DNA from: an uncultured Dehalococcoidia bacterium
Lineage (GTDB): Bacteria > Chloroflexota > Dehalococcoidia > Lucifugimonadales > UBA3495
Assembly (NCBI GenBank): GCA_951812625.1
Contig: CATOSP010000002.1
Location: forward strand, 1,280,880 to 1,344,879
Direction of reading: 5' to 3'
DNA: 64,000 bases
Positions within the stretch are counted from its first letter, which is position 1, and every line of letters starts with the position of its first letter. The notes below the pieces were generated by a model. That model ran no database searches. It was given only the letters and a program-made list of their open reading frames with translations, and had not been told where the DNA came from. This document shows positions 1 through 8,412 of this stretch, piece by piece. The position numbers and the translations under genes were made by a program.

Positions 1-2401
1 CAACCCCGGTCCCGGCAGCAGCAGTTTGTAAGGCTGGAACGGGTGAGCGTTGGTTTTCCAGTTCCTGTCTGAATCTCTGGGTCATGTGTATAGAGTAGTC
101 TATGCCAACTCCGATCGACACTGCAGCTATCGTCGCAGTGACGAAGTTGAGGCTATACCCGGCCAGGTACATGAAGGCGTACAGCCAGGACACTACCAAT
201 CCGATCGGGATGATGGTCGCCACGGCGAAGCTGAGTGACCGCATCCAGAGTGTCAGTAGCAAGAGACAAGCTACTACCGCGACCGGCAAAGAGATGGTCA
301 GTGCCTTTGTGGTAGCAGTCAAGGTCGCCTCGCGAGCGAATGGGGAGCCGGTGATTCCTACTTCCGTGATGGACGGGACACCTCGCAGGGGCGCTAGGTC
401 CAGTTCCAGCGACTCTCGGGACCTCCTCAGATTGGCCTGTTCGCGTGAGCCTAGTACTCCGATGATGAGGATGATCGCCTGCTTGTCCTGGTCGTGGTAC
501 AGCACTTCTCGTACCTGGATGGAGTCATACGCCAATATCTGACCGTCCAGAGGGACTCCATTGTCTATCATGTAGTCATAGGCGGCACGTATCTGTTCCG
601 GTGTATCGGGTATACCGTCTCTGTCCTTGTCTAATATGGATACCCCAGTTGCCTCCAGCGCCCGCTGGCGGGCAACAGAAGACTCGGTCACTCGGCGCAA
701 CAGGTCGAATACCGTCCGGTTGTAGAGAGACACACTCCCGTCCCGAGCGTTCCCCAGGGTCTCGTTGTCTGCAAGCCGGTCCAGCAGGTCTCGAAGAGCC
801 TCGAGAGAACGTGGATCGGTGATGTCTCCTTCCACGTAGATGACCGCCGGTTCGCCAGCCACGGTCTCGGAGGTATGTTCCTCCAGCTTGTCTACACCCA
901 CTGCGAAGTCTGAATCGGCATCGAAGAAGTCCTTGATGTCCAATTTCGGTTCCAGTTGAAGGGACAGGTAGACTGCACCGGCCGTTACTACGGCGGCAAG
1001 TGGAACCACTGCCCACGGGACTCTTGCCAGCTCGACCACTACCCAGGCAATCCGGCCATAAGATGGATGTGCTTCCTTCAATTTGTCTGCGTCGTACTCA
1101 TCCTTTACCGGTAAGGCCTGAGTGGACCGGTGAACCTTCCGCTGGTCCAACTGCATCAATACAAGGGGGATGAGAATTCCCATGATGACGAAACTGGATA
1201 GTACAGCCACACCCGCTGCTACACCGAAACCTATTATGGTTTCGATCCCGGAGGTCACGTTGGCCAGGAATGCGATACCGTCAGACAGGGTGGCGAGGAC
1301 CAATGCACCCAACACGCCTGCCAGCCCCGCCCTCAACGCAGGAGCGGGGCGAATCGAGCGTTCCCGCTCCTCGTTGTACCGATGGACGGCGTGTATCATG
1401 AAGTCTGCACCCAGGGAAATCATGGCTATGGGCACAATCAGGTCCAGGGTCAACGATGACTTCAACCCAACCAAGTTGGTAATTCCCCTGAGCCAAACCA
1501 GGAGAATCAAGAGTCCGCAGAATCCCAGACCAACCGCCCGAACGGAGCGGAGAGTCACGCCAACGACCACCAGCACCAAGGCGACGGTGGCGGCGATGAA
1601 TGGCACGGCGGTCCTGCCCTGTTCCAACGAAGTCAGGTTAACGTCTATGGCGAGACCCCACGTGCGGTAGGAATTCTCCTGCCCTCGAAGAATTTCCTGG
1701 GCCCGGCGCCCGAACCTCTCCTTCTCCAGGGCAGTTTCATCGTTGGTCAATCCAATGTTCAGCGGGCCGCCGCCCAATTTCTCGTTGTCGGCGGCGAGAA
1801 ATACAGAAAGAGCTTTGGCACGCCACTCCACCATTTCTCGTCCATCAACCACAACGGTCCGCGATGCGGCGTCCTTGGACAGGGATGCGCGCAACAACTC
1901 CCCGGCGGGGCTGTTGAGGATGCGGGCCACAGCCTGCTTAACCTGCGCGTCGGTGGCGGTCTCCAGCGTGATGTTGGTGCGTGGGTCGAGGATGAGCAGG
2001 CCCTGAACGGCGTCCGCGATGGTGAAGATGCCCTGGAGACGTTGCCCACTGTCTACGTCGTACCCGCTGAACAGGTATTCCTTCAGGTCTGATTCCCGCA
2101 GGGCTTGTTCGTTCTGGTAAAGCTCCCAAAGTGGAGCCTGGCGTAGGATGTCTCCCTGGCGGTCTTCAACGATGAAGCTGTAGATGTGAATACGGGTCGT
2201 GAAACGCTCGTTGACTATTTTTTGCAAGTCGAACACAGGACCGCCGGGCTCTTGGGATGCCTGTTCTGTGGGGTGCAAAAGGAACGTGGGAACCAACAGG
2301 ATGACTGACAGCGCCAATATGACGCAAATCGTCCAACCAGACCGCCGGGTCAGGAACTCGGCGGTGGCTACCGAGAGGTTGTTGCCCCTGGATGGGGTCA
2401 A
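1..2401 (-). CDS. RND superfamily (MMPL-type) exporter, partial
   Basis: The leftward reading frame is open from about 2433 to the window edge, giving roughly 800 residues with the C-terminus missing. An N-terminal membrane segment (ICVILALSVILLVPTFLL) is followed by a large soluble region and a multi-helix block with the sequence SLGADFMIHAVHRYNEE. A second soluble region and a second helix block containing SIGVGIDYSIHMTQRF follow. This duplicated layout is that of RND/MMPL exporters of lipids or hydrophobic compounds. No ATG lies near the frame start; TTG at 2401 is the best candidate but has no clear ribosome-binding site. The substrate cannot be told. Confidence 0.85.
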   Translation of the reverse strand, partial: MTPSRGNNLSVATAEFLTRRSGWTICVILALSVILLVPTFLLHPTEQASQEPGGPVFDLQKIVNERFTTRIHIYSFIVEDRQGDILRQAPLWELYQNEQALRESDLKEYLFSGYDVDSGQRLQGIFTIADAVQGLLILDPRTNITLETATDAQVKQAVARILNSPAGELLRASLSKDAASRTVVVDGREMVEWRAKALSVFLAADNEKLGGGPLNIGLTNDETALEKERFGRRAQEILRGQENSYRTWGLAIDVNLTSLEQGRTAVPFIAATVALVLVVVGVTLRSVRAVGLGFCGLLILLVWLRGITNLVGLKSSLTLDLIVPIAMISLGADFMIHAVHRYNEERERSIRPAPALRAGLAGVLGALVLATLSDGIAFLANVTSGIETIIGFGVAAGVAVLSSFVIMGILIPLVLMQLDQRKVHRSTQALPVKDEYDADKLKEAHPSYGRIAWVVVELARVPWAVVPLAAVVTAGAVYLSLQLEPKLDIKDFFDADSDFAVGVDKLEEHTSETVAGEPAVIYVEGDITDPRSLEALRDLLDRLADNETLGNARDGSVSLYNRTVFDLLRRVTESSVARQRALEATGVSILDKDRDGIPDTPEQIRAAYDYMIDNGVPLDGQILAYDSIQVREVLYHDQDKQAIILIIGVLGSREQANLRRSRESLELDLAPLRGVPSITEVGITGSPFAREATLTATTKALTISLPVAVVACLLLLTLWMRSLSFAVATIIPIGLVVSWLYAFMYLAGYSLNFVTATIAAVSIGVGIDYSIHMTQRFRQELENQRSPVPALQTAAAGTGV

Positions 2402-2708
2402 TGGTCGCTGTGCGGCATCGCTGCCGGACGACTGTCACAGATGATTGCCATTTCGTCCTAGATTGAACTGACTCGGGGCTACTGTTGCTTGTCGAGCAGG
2501 CAGGTATGCTTGACCTGCTTCTCTTTGTCAGACGTTTACAGCCTAGCCCATATAGATTATCTCATTGGCAGGCAGAACCACCTAGTTGGGAGCCTGGAGA
2601 TGTACTCGAGGCGCGTGCATGTGCGGTCGCCGTGAGGTGCGCAGGGTCAGGCCAACCGCTATAATCTCACTGCCATACCCAGGGCACGGATAAACTGCTA
2701 ATGTACTG

Positions 2709-2724
2709 CTAGGCGATCGCCTAG
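2709..2724. promoter_or_regulatory. 16-bp perfect palindrome upstream of SDR gene (operator candidate)
   Basis: CTAGGCGATCGCCTAG is a perfect inverted repeat with no spacer, 29 bases before the ATG of the SDR gene and inside the divergent gap between the MMPL exporter and the SDR gene (2402-2753). The position fits a dimeric repressor site. The core contains the octamer GCGATCGC, abundant by itself in some genomes, so a chance or genome-wide motif is possible. Nothing else recognisable is seen in this roughly 350-base gap. Confidence 0.4.
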
Positions 2725-2753
2725 ATTAACGCTGTTGGTCAATGGAGGCGGCT

Positions 2754-3530
2754 ATGGACCTGGGACTGGAAGGCAAGATTGCAATGATCACGGGCGGTAG
2801 CCGAGGCCTGGGCCGTCATGCAGCCCTGGCACTGGCCCGGGAGGGCTGTAAGGTATCGATTTGCGCCAGAGGCTCGGAGACGCTGGAGGAGACTGTGGCC
2901 GAGCTTCGCGGCCTTGGATACGAGGCCCACGGCACCCAAGCAGACGTTACCAACGAGGACGATGCCATTCGCTTCCACAAGCAGACCATAGACCATCTGG
3001 GACCCCCGGATATCCTCGTGAACAACGTGGGCGGACGCCGCGGCTCGGCAATCTTTGAGGAGACCAGCCTGGAGCAGTTCCGGGAAGGGCTGGAGGTTAA
3101 CCTAGTGTGCGCGGTACGTCTGGCGGCAATGGTCCTGCCCCACATGAAGGGGCAGAATTGGGGGCGCATTATCAACATATCGTCCATCTACGGGAGGGAG
3201 CACGGAGGGTCGATCGACTACATGACAGCCAAGGCGGGCCTTATTGCCTTCTCCAAGCATCTGGCCCTGCAGCTTGCGCCGTTGAACGTGCGGGTCAACT
3301 GTGTCGCCCCGGGGTCTATCGACTTCCCAGGCAGCACGTGGGACCGTTTCCAGCAGAACAATGCTCCGGAGGTCGTCGCGGAGTTCATTGACCGGAACCT
3401 GCCAGCAGGGAAGTTCGGCTGGCCAGAACCCATCGGGGAGATGGTCGCTTTCCTGGCTTCGGACAGAGCCGACTTGGTTACCGGGACCTGCATCAACGTC
3501 GACGGAGGGCAGTCCAAATCGCTCTTCTAA
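2754..3530 (+). CDS. SDR family NAD(P)-dependent oxidoreductase
   Basis: The 258-residue protein has the classical short-chain dehydrogenase layout. The cofactor motif TGGSRGLG is near residue 14, the structural NNVGG near residue 87, the catalytic Ser in NISSIYG and the Tyr-Lys pair in DYMTAKAG, ending with a C-terminal VDGGQ segment as in FabG-like enzymes. The ATG at 2754 is chosen over the in-frame ATG at 2742 because GGAGG lies 5 bases before it. It is transcribed alone, divergently from the exporter. The substrate is unknown; FabG-type sequence alone does not show a fatty-acid role. Confidence 0.9.
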   Translation: MDLGLEGKIAMITGGSRGLGRHAALALAREGCKVSICARGSETLEETVAELRGLGYEAHGTQADVTNEDDAIRFHKQTIDHLGPPDILVNNVGGRRGSAIFEETSLEQFREGLEVNLVCAVRLAAMVLPHMKGQNWGRIINISSIYGREHGGSIDYMTAKAGLIAFSKHLALQLAPLNVRVNCVAPGSIDFPGSTWDRFQQNNAPEVVAEFIDRNLPAGKFGWPEPIGEMVAFLASDRADLVTGTCINVDGGQSKSLF

Positions 3531-3618
3531 CCGGTGGGGAAGCGCTACGCCCGGCCATCACCGAGGGCACCCAAGGGGCAAATGATCCCGGCTAATTCGT
3601 ACGATCGGCCGTAGTTGG

Positions 3619-5148
3619 TCACCTGGCCCCTGATTCTGCTACCAGTGCCTCAAAGACGCGGACCATCGCCTCGGTGTCCCTTTTGCAATATGCCAGCAAG
3701 GCATCCCACATCCTGTCTCTGTCGGACTGCGGTATGTCTTCGGCAATCAACTGAGCGTAGGACGCAGAGGCGGCCAAACCATCCGGGATTTCCAGATCGT
3801 CGTAGGCCAAGTCGGGGACCAGCGCCGGGAGAACCGCCTTGATGGAGAAGCTGCCATGAAATTCGGGGTGGTAGTAGTGCCTCCTGATTATCTGGAGCAG
3901 GTCCACAACACGATCGCATAGGGCCAGAAGGCGGGCTTCATGCTGAGGAAACGCCTCTGCCAACGCCTTCATAACGGTTGCTTCGTAGTTGGAGTAGGCA
4001 AGCAGTGTGCCTGTATAGGGGACGGCGTCCAGCAGACTGGTTATGAGATGCTCCCTCGGGTCTTCCGGGCTGTCATGGAGAAACCAGCTATGACTCAATC
4101 CTCCGGCGGAATCCATTACGTGCAGGGACCACTGAAACGGAATCGTTTCGTAAGGCCTGGTCCCCGCGAAAATCGGGACCGCGGGGCCGAGAGTTTCGAA
4201 GTCCAGGAAGCTCGCAGGAAAATCGATCTGTTCCAGCCTGGCTGACAGACCCGCACCGACGTAAGGCTTCCCTGAAATCACGCTCTCTCGCACTCGACGC
4301 TGTAGCTCGGAGAGGCCGGTGAAATCCGGCGGGATACTCCCAATGTCCTCGATTCCCGAGTCCTTCAGAAGTCCATAGTTCTTTTGCCTCAATCCGGGCA
4401 AATCCCGAATTGGGTGTTTCGGTTCGCCCTGATGGCAGTGCCCGAAGAACGGACACAGGTAAGGAGCAGTGCAGTGTCGTCCAGTACCGATGTTCATTGT
4501 CTCGGCCCGCTCCAACGACTCCCACATCTGAGCCAAAGAGTAGAACATCTCGCCACGACCGTATGCCCTGGCCTCCTCCGTAACGTCTCTTAGGGAGAAC
4601 AGTTCGTCCACATTGTGGTCCCCACCCTGGTACACGTAGGTGTTATCTATGTGCATCACGTATGCTCGCCGAATGTGGACTCCCGATCCCTCTACGACGA
4701 ACATCTGAATCGCAACGTCAGGGATGTGCTCTTGCTTGGCGCTGGTGGTGGACTTGACCTCGATGAGGTCGAACTTCCCATCGCCACTCCGGAGGAGAAT
4801 ATCTACCCTGGTCCTGACTCCCTCAAATGCGAAGGCCGCCTCATACAATGCGGGAACGGAGGTATCCGACAGCAGGTTTTGGGTCGATACTACGGCTTGA
4901 GCGTGGGCAAAATACGGTTCCTCAACGAGAATACCGCCTGGGAATCGTTGCCTCGCCAGTCCTCCGACCGCGGTCCCGGAGTCGAAAATCGCTTGCTGGC
5001 TGGCGTTTATCGGGTCGGCAAGGTCACGTTGGTAGCATTCCAGGTAGAGCCTTTTCAGGCATTGTAAGCCAGCAAGGAACCTGGACTTGGATAGTTGTGG
5101 AGAGACTCCCTGTGATGGTGGCATCAACACCTGGCTACCGGTCGCCAA
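3619..5148 (-). CDS. DUF2779 protein: PD-(D/E)XK nuclease-like plus DEDD exonuclease-like domain
   Basis: The 509-residue protein resembles the DUF2779 family. The N-terminal half has a PD-(D/E)XK-type core (FDLIEVKST near residue 130). Cysteines at residues 30 and 38 pair with a later Cys cluster (HCTAPYLCPFFGHC), the split arrangement of Cas4/AddB-type iron-sulfur nucleases. The C-terminal half starts with FLDFETLG and ends with YCKRDTEAM, which fit the first and last motifs of a DEDDy 3'-5' exonuclease. It overlaps the upstream hydrolase gene by 14 bases, so the two are probably cotranscribed. A DNA or RNA processing role is inferred from the folds; the substrate is unknown. Confidence 0.82.
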   Translation of the reverse strand: MATGSQVLMPPSQGVSPQLSKSRFLAGLQCLKRLYLECYQRDLADPINASQQAIFDSGTAVGGLARQRFPGGILVEEPYFAHAQAVVSTQNLLSDTSVPALYEAAFAFEGVRTRVDILLRSGDGKFDLIEVKSTTSAKQEHIPDVAIQMFVVEGSGVHIRRAYVMHIDNTYVYQGGDHNVDELFSLRDVTEEARAYGRGEMFYSLAQMWESLERAETMNIGTGRHCTAPYLCPFFGHCHQGEPKHPIRDLPGLRQKNYGLLKDSGIEDIGSIPPDFTGLSELQRRVRESVISGKPYVGAGLSARLEQIDFPASFLDFETLGPAVPIFAGTRPYETIPFQWSLHVMDSAGGLSHSWFLHDSPEDPREHLITSLLDAVPYTGTLLAYSNYEATVMKALAEAFPQHEARLLALCDRVVDLLQIIRRHYYHPEFHGSFSIKAVLPALVPDLAYDDLEIPDGLAASASYAQLIAEDIPQSDRDRMWDALLAYCKRDTEAMVRVFEALVAESGAR

Positions 5149-5941
5149 GGTTGCCTATGAATTCCTGCCAAGCGCTCACGCATTTTTCCGGAGCGGAGTG
5201 CTGAACGTATCCTGTGGTCCCTGGTATTTCCAACATCCGAGCGTCGGGCAGCAATTGGGCCATTCCCACTGTGCGGTCAGGATTGTTGGCTACGCTGTCC
5301 TCGGCTACCAGAATCAACGTGGGTGTCTGGACATGGGGTAAAACGTCCGAAAGGTCCTGGGTAGCCAAGTATGCCAAGGTCTCCAGAACCACGCGTTGCG
5401 AGGTGTTGGACATCTGGTCGATGTACCATTGGTGGTGGGCGGAATCAGTGTTGGGATCGACCCTCCTGTCTCCAGTGGCTTTGGCCCACCCAGCCACCCC
5501 TTGCTCCATCACCAGGCGATAATATTCCTGGTAGGTGGAGACGCCGGCGAACCTATAGGGCGAGGTGCAGACGGTCAGGGAATTCAACCGATCAGGGTGC
5601 TCGTAAGCGAATTGAAGGGATATAGTGCCTCCAACGGTCTCTCCAATCAGGTGTACCTTGTCCAACTCCAAGTAGTCCAAGAGCGCGAGCAGGTCTGAGC
5701 CGAAGTTGCTCAGCGACCAGTCGTAGCTTTCAGGCGGGATACTGGAGCGCCCGAAACCTCTGGCGTCCAACCGGATGACCCGGTATTGGCGGGCCAGAAG
5801 AGGTACCCAGGCGTACCACAGGCGGGAACTCTTGGCGTTGCCGTGGTGCAAGACGACGGTTTCCGGTGTGCGCCAAGGGTCAGTGTAGTCGTCGTCCTCG
5901 TAGTACATTTCAAGGTCTGGGTCGAGTTGGACCGTAGGCAT
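5135..5941 (-). CDS. alpha/beta hydrolase-fold protein with replaced catalytic residues
   Basis: The 268 residues follow the alpha/beta hydrolase fold closely, with the oxyanion segment VVLHHGNAKSS, DARGFGRS, and a nucleophile elbow at LIGETVGG. The elbow has Thr (ACC) where Ser is expected. In the C-terminal part the usual G-H of the catalytic His is G-Y (TAC), and the acid position reads AEDS rather than a G-x-x-D motif. The fold is kept but the triad appears lost, so hydrolysis is doubtful and a binding role, as in strigolactone-like or NDRG-like family members, is possible. It sits 20 bases after the cupin gene and overlaps the DUF2779 gene. Confidence 0.85.
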   Translation of the reverse strand: MPTVQLDPDLEMYYEDDDYTDPWRTPETVVLHHGNAKSSRLWYAWVPLLARQYRVIRLDARGFGRSSIPPESYDWSLSNFGSDLLALLDYLELDKVHLIGETVGGTISLQFAYEHPDRLNSLTVCTSPYRFAGVSTYQEYYRLVMEQGVAGWAKATGDRRVDPNTDSAHHQWYIDQMSNTSQRVVLETLAYLATQDLSDVLPHVQTPTLILVAEDSVANNPDRTVGMAQLLPDARMLEIPGTTGYVQHSAPEKCVSAWQEFIGNLGDR

Positions 5942-5961
5942 GGCGCGCCTCCTGGGGACAG

Positions 5962-6312
5962 CTAATCGACCAGAGGAATGGCTATGGAGACGCGGGTCAC
6001 GTCGCCGTAGACGCCAGTGGTGTGGCCCCTGCCGGTAAGGTCGTCGGCCAGCATCACGTCGCCTGGGCCGAAGATGCGCCTGGTACCGTCGCCAAGCCCG
6101 ATCTCAACCTGGCCTTGGAGGGTGACTATGTACTGGCGGCGCGGCGCGATGTGGAAGTCGCTGAAGTGGCCGGGAGGATTGCGGCGGAACTGGATGCCCG
6201 TGGCGCTCTGAATGGCCGTCCTCTCGGCGTCCGCGATTTTCTCGTAGGGAAGTTCCAACTCCTCGAAATGAGACTCTCCGTCGTCGCCTGTGTAAAGCCG
6301 CGCAATCTGCAT
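5962..6312 (-). CDS. cupin domain protein
   Basis: The 116-residue protein is a single small cupin barrel. The first motif region contains HFSDFHIAPRRQYIVTL followed by GQVEIGLGDG, and the second has FGPGDVMLADDLTGRGHTT. The motif-2 His is visible (GRGH), while the metal ligands of motif 1 are only partly conserved, so metal binding is uncertain. It is the first gene of a leftward unit with the hydrolase-like gene and the DUF2779 gene. A ligand-binding or small-molecule enzyme role is possible; no substrate can be read from the sequence. Confidence 0.8.
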   Translation of the reverse strand: MQIARLYTGDDGESHFEELELPYEKIADAERTAIQSATGIQFRRNPPGHFSDFHIAPRRQYIVTLQGQVEIGLGDGTRRIFGPGDVMLADDLTGRGHTTGVYGDVTRVSIAIPLVD

Positions 6313-6837
6313 AGCTCAAGCCTCCGGCAATTTCTTAGGTGCATACCACACGATGGGACTCAGGCAGGGTACCCAAGGTGTCAGGAAGAAGCCACGAGCC
6401 GCCGTGGTGATAAGTGCAGGCAATGATAGCAACGGGCCGCCAGACGGGTCAATCTGCTCACTTAAGGTGGAAGTGTTCGGTATCAAGGGTACAGCCTACT
6501 TGCAAATGCCGACATGCTCATATCTCCGGTCAGGAGGGGGCAGCGTTGGGAATCCTCCTGAATGTCTCCGCGGCCAAGGAAAACTCTTGATTTCCCGGAC
6601 ATTTCAGGACATTTCCGGTCACTCCCGGCGGGGGCAGAGAAGACTTAGCCCATCGCATCTCATTGGCCAGGCTGGCGGTGCAGGGCATTTCCCCCCGAAG
6701 TTGCTTTCGCTCCAACCGTCCCCGGACATATGATAGACCGGTGTGGCTGGGCCTGGAAAGGGGTGGCTGTCAGTAAACCAGAATGCCCGAAATGGAACGC
6801 CATCGATTAAGGATAGATGGTGGCTGTATGTTGATCG
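6313..6837. other. 525-base gap without a convincing gene
   Basis: This gap separates the cupin gene from the glycosylase gene. Open frames here lack family features and ribosome-binding sites. Near 6588-6632 there is a short stretch (gatttcccggacattt, then acatttccggtcac) resembling the repeat block found three times at 30787-31140, so it may be an isolated copy of the same intergenic repeat. No tRNA, terminator with a clear T-run, or known riboswitch is seen. Confidence 0.4.
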
Positions 6838-7575
6838 CTACCGGCCGATGGTGCCGGTCTGTCCAGTGTTGCAGATGGGGAGTAGGCAGCATTCGGGACA
6901 CCGAGGCCTCTTGGCACAGGTGTCCTTGGCGTGGCGGTCCAGCAGGGCATGGTACTCTTGGAACAGGGTAACGTCGGTTGGGAGATTGTCGTGAAACAGA
7001 GATTGGTATTCGTCGTACCTACCATGCAGCGCCTCGTCGATGACGCCAAGGCGACCGACGATTCTGCAAGTGTACGCGTCTATCACGAATGACGGTTGAT
7101 TCGCGGCATAAAGGACAATGTCGTCGGCGGTCTCGGGGCCTATGCCATGGATGCCTAGGAGTTCTTGGCGGAGTTCCAGGCAGCCGCGACTGAGGAAGGA
7201 ATCTAGGTCGCCGCCGTGATGTTCGATGATGTGAGCGGCGAAGGTCTTGAGTTTGCGAGCTTTGGCGTTGAAGTAGACGGAAGGGCGGATGATGGCGGCT
7301 AACTCGTCCTGAGGGCAGTCGTGAATAGACTGTAGAGACATGCAGTCCGCATTTCTGAGGTTGCTCAACGCCCGCTCCACGTTGGTCCACGCCGCAGCCT
7401 GGGTCAAGATTGCTCCTATTACTACCTCCAGTGGGCCTTCGCCAGGCCACCATCCCTGCGGGCCGTAGCAATGATAAAGGCGGTCATACATGTCCAACAA
7501 GAACCCACGCCACGGCGAATCCGGGTTAGAGGCATTCGGCTGGTTGGGTTCCTCCACGGCGGAGCATGTGTTCAT
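6838..7575 (-). CDS. endonuclease III-like DNA glycosylase (HhH-GPD)
   Basis: The 245-residue protein has the HhH-GPD layout: a helical region with AILTQAAAWTNVERAL, the helix-hairpin-helix LLGIHGIGPETAD, the catalytic Asp in FVIDAYTCRI, and a C-terminal Cys cluster (C-x5-C-x2-C-x5-C) for a 4Fe-4S cluster. The lysine used by bifunctional endonuclease III is replaced by Glu (GIGPETAD), as in monofunctional MagIII-like 3-methyladenine glycosylases, so base removal without lyase activity is likely. The ATG at 7575 is preferred because AGGA lies just upstream and it follows the sfsA stop by 11 bases. It is probably cotranscribed with sfsA. Confidence 0.88.
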   Translation of the reverse strand: MNTCSAVEEPNQPNASNPDSPWRGFLLDMYDRLYHCYGPQGWWPGEGPLEVVIGAILTQAAAWTNVERALSNLRNADCMSLQSIHDCPQDELAAIIRPSVYFNAKARKLKTFAAHIIEHHGGDLDSFLSRGCLELRQELLGIHGIGPETADDIVLYAANQPSFVIDAYTCRIVGRLGVIDEALHGRYDEYQSLFHDNLPTDVTLFQEYHALLDRHAKDTCAKRPRCPECCLLPICNTGQTGTIGR

Positions 7576-7586
7576 TTTGTCCTGAA

Positions 7587-8276
7587 TCAGACCCGGATTG
7601 GGAGTGGATTTGACAGGGTGATGGCGGACTCGCTGACATCGCACTTGTAGGCGAATGCCTGTACACCATTTGATCGCGCTTCCCGGAAGACTCGGCCGAA
7701 TTCGGGGTCGGCGTCATCGTTGGTGGCGAATGATACGACGTCGCTGCGTTGCACTACGAACACCACCGCGGCGGAGTGACCCGATCGTACAGCGTGCTCA
7801 AGGCTACGCATGTGTTTGGCTCCACGGCTGGTTGGAGCGTCGGGGAATAGGCCAACCCCGTCTACGACCAAGGTGACGGATTTGGTCTCGATGTAGCAAC
7901 GTCCTGAATTGCCATCCAGCATCAAGTCAAGCCGACTGTCGCCGAAGGTTACCTCGCGTTGCACTTTTTCATAAGCCCTGAACTGGGGGAGCGCACCCGA
8001 ATCCAAGGCCTCCGCTACCAGAGCGTTGGGGAGGCGGGCATCAGCGGAAGCCAGTGCGTCCTCCATTTGGACTAAGGCCAGGTCGAACCTGGTCTTGCGA
8101 TGCTCACCCCGTACTGGTTTGAGCTTAACACGGTATCCAGGAACCAGCATCTCTTCCATTCGGCCGGAGTTGGCAACGTGGACGATGACCTCCTGGCCAC
8201 GCACGTCCACCAAGGCGGCGAAGCGGTTTAGCCGCCTTATGAATCTGCCGTCCACGAGTGCGGGGTCGAATTGCAT
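7587..8276 (-). CDS. sfsA: SfsA family protein
   Basis: The 229-residue protein matches SfsA (sugar fermentation stimulation protein). Seen are the N-terminal FIRRLNRFAALVDV segment, HVANSGRMEEMLVPG, and the nuclease-like core with SRLDLMLDG and CYIETKSVTLV, ending in the usual region with DPEFGRVF. The ATG at 8276 is chosen over a start at 8333 since AGGA lies 7 bases before it and the protein then has normal SfsA length. The family was named for a regulatory effect on maltose use in E. coli and has a nuclease-like fold; its true role is unsettled. It is divergent from pyrF and followed by the glycosylase gene. Confidence 0.9.
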   Translation of the reverse strand: MQFDPALVDGRFIRRLNRFAALVDVRGQEVIVHVANSGRMEEMLVPGYRVKLKPVRGEHRKTRFDLALVQMEDALASADARLPNALVAEALDSGALPQFRAYEKVQREVTFGDSRLDLMLDGNSGRCYIETKSVTLVVDGVGLFPDAPTSRGAKHMRSLEHAVRSGHSAAVVFVVQRSDVVSFATNDDADPEFGRVFREARSNGVQAFAYKCDVSESAITLSNPLPIRV

Positions 8277-8378
8277 AGGGGTTTCCTGCGGGTTCTCTGT
8301 CGTCGGAGTGGCCGTAGCCAATCCTAGCAACATGCAAAGCGCCGGGCAATGCGATCAAGGTATTGGGCTGGAATGGAT

Positions 8379-8406
8379 TTGCTGGGTCCAGTTCCGGCCA
8401 TATAAT
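8379..8406 (+). promoter_or_regulatory. candidate pyrF promoter, possibly giving a leaderless mRNA
   Basis: A perfect TATAAT lies at 8401-8406, with a weaker -35-like TTGCTG at 8379-8384 and 16 bases between them. The ATG of pyrF follows the -10 box by only six bases, so transcription would begin at or next to the start codon. No Shine-Dalgarno sequence is present. This points to a leaderless transcript, by inference only. Confidence 0.5.
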
Positions 8407-8412
8407 GTGTCC

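Noticed and set aside
6353..6733. 126-residue plus-strand frame in the 6.3-6.8 kb gap
   Set aside because: No ribosome-binding site, no recognisable domain, and it spans a repeat-like segment.
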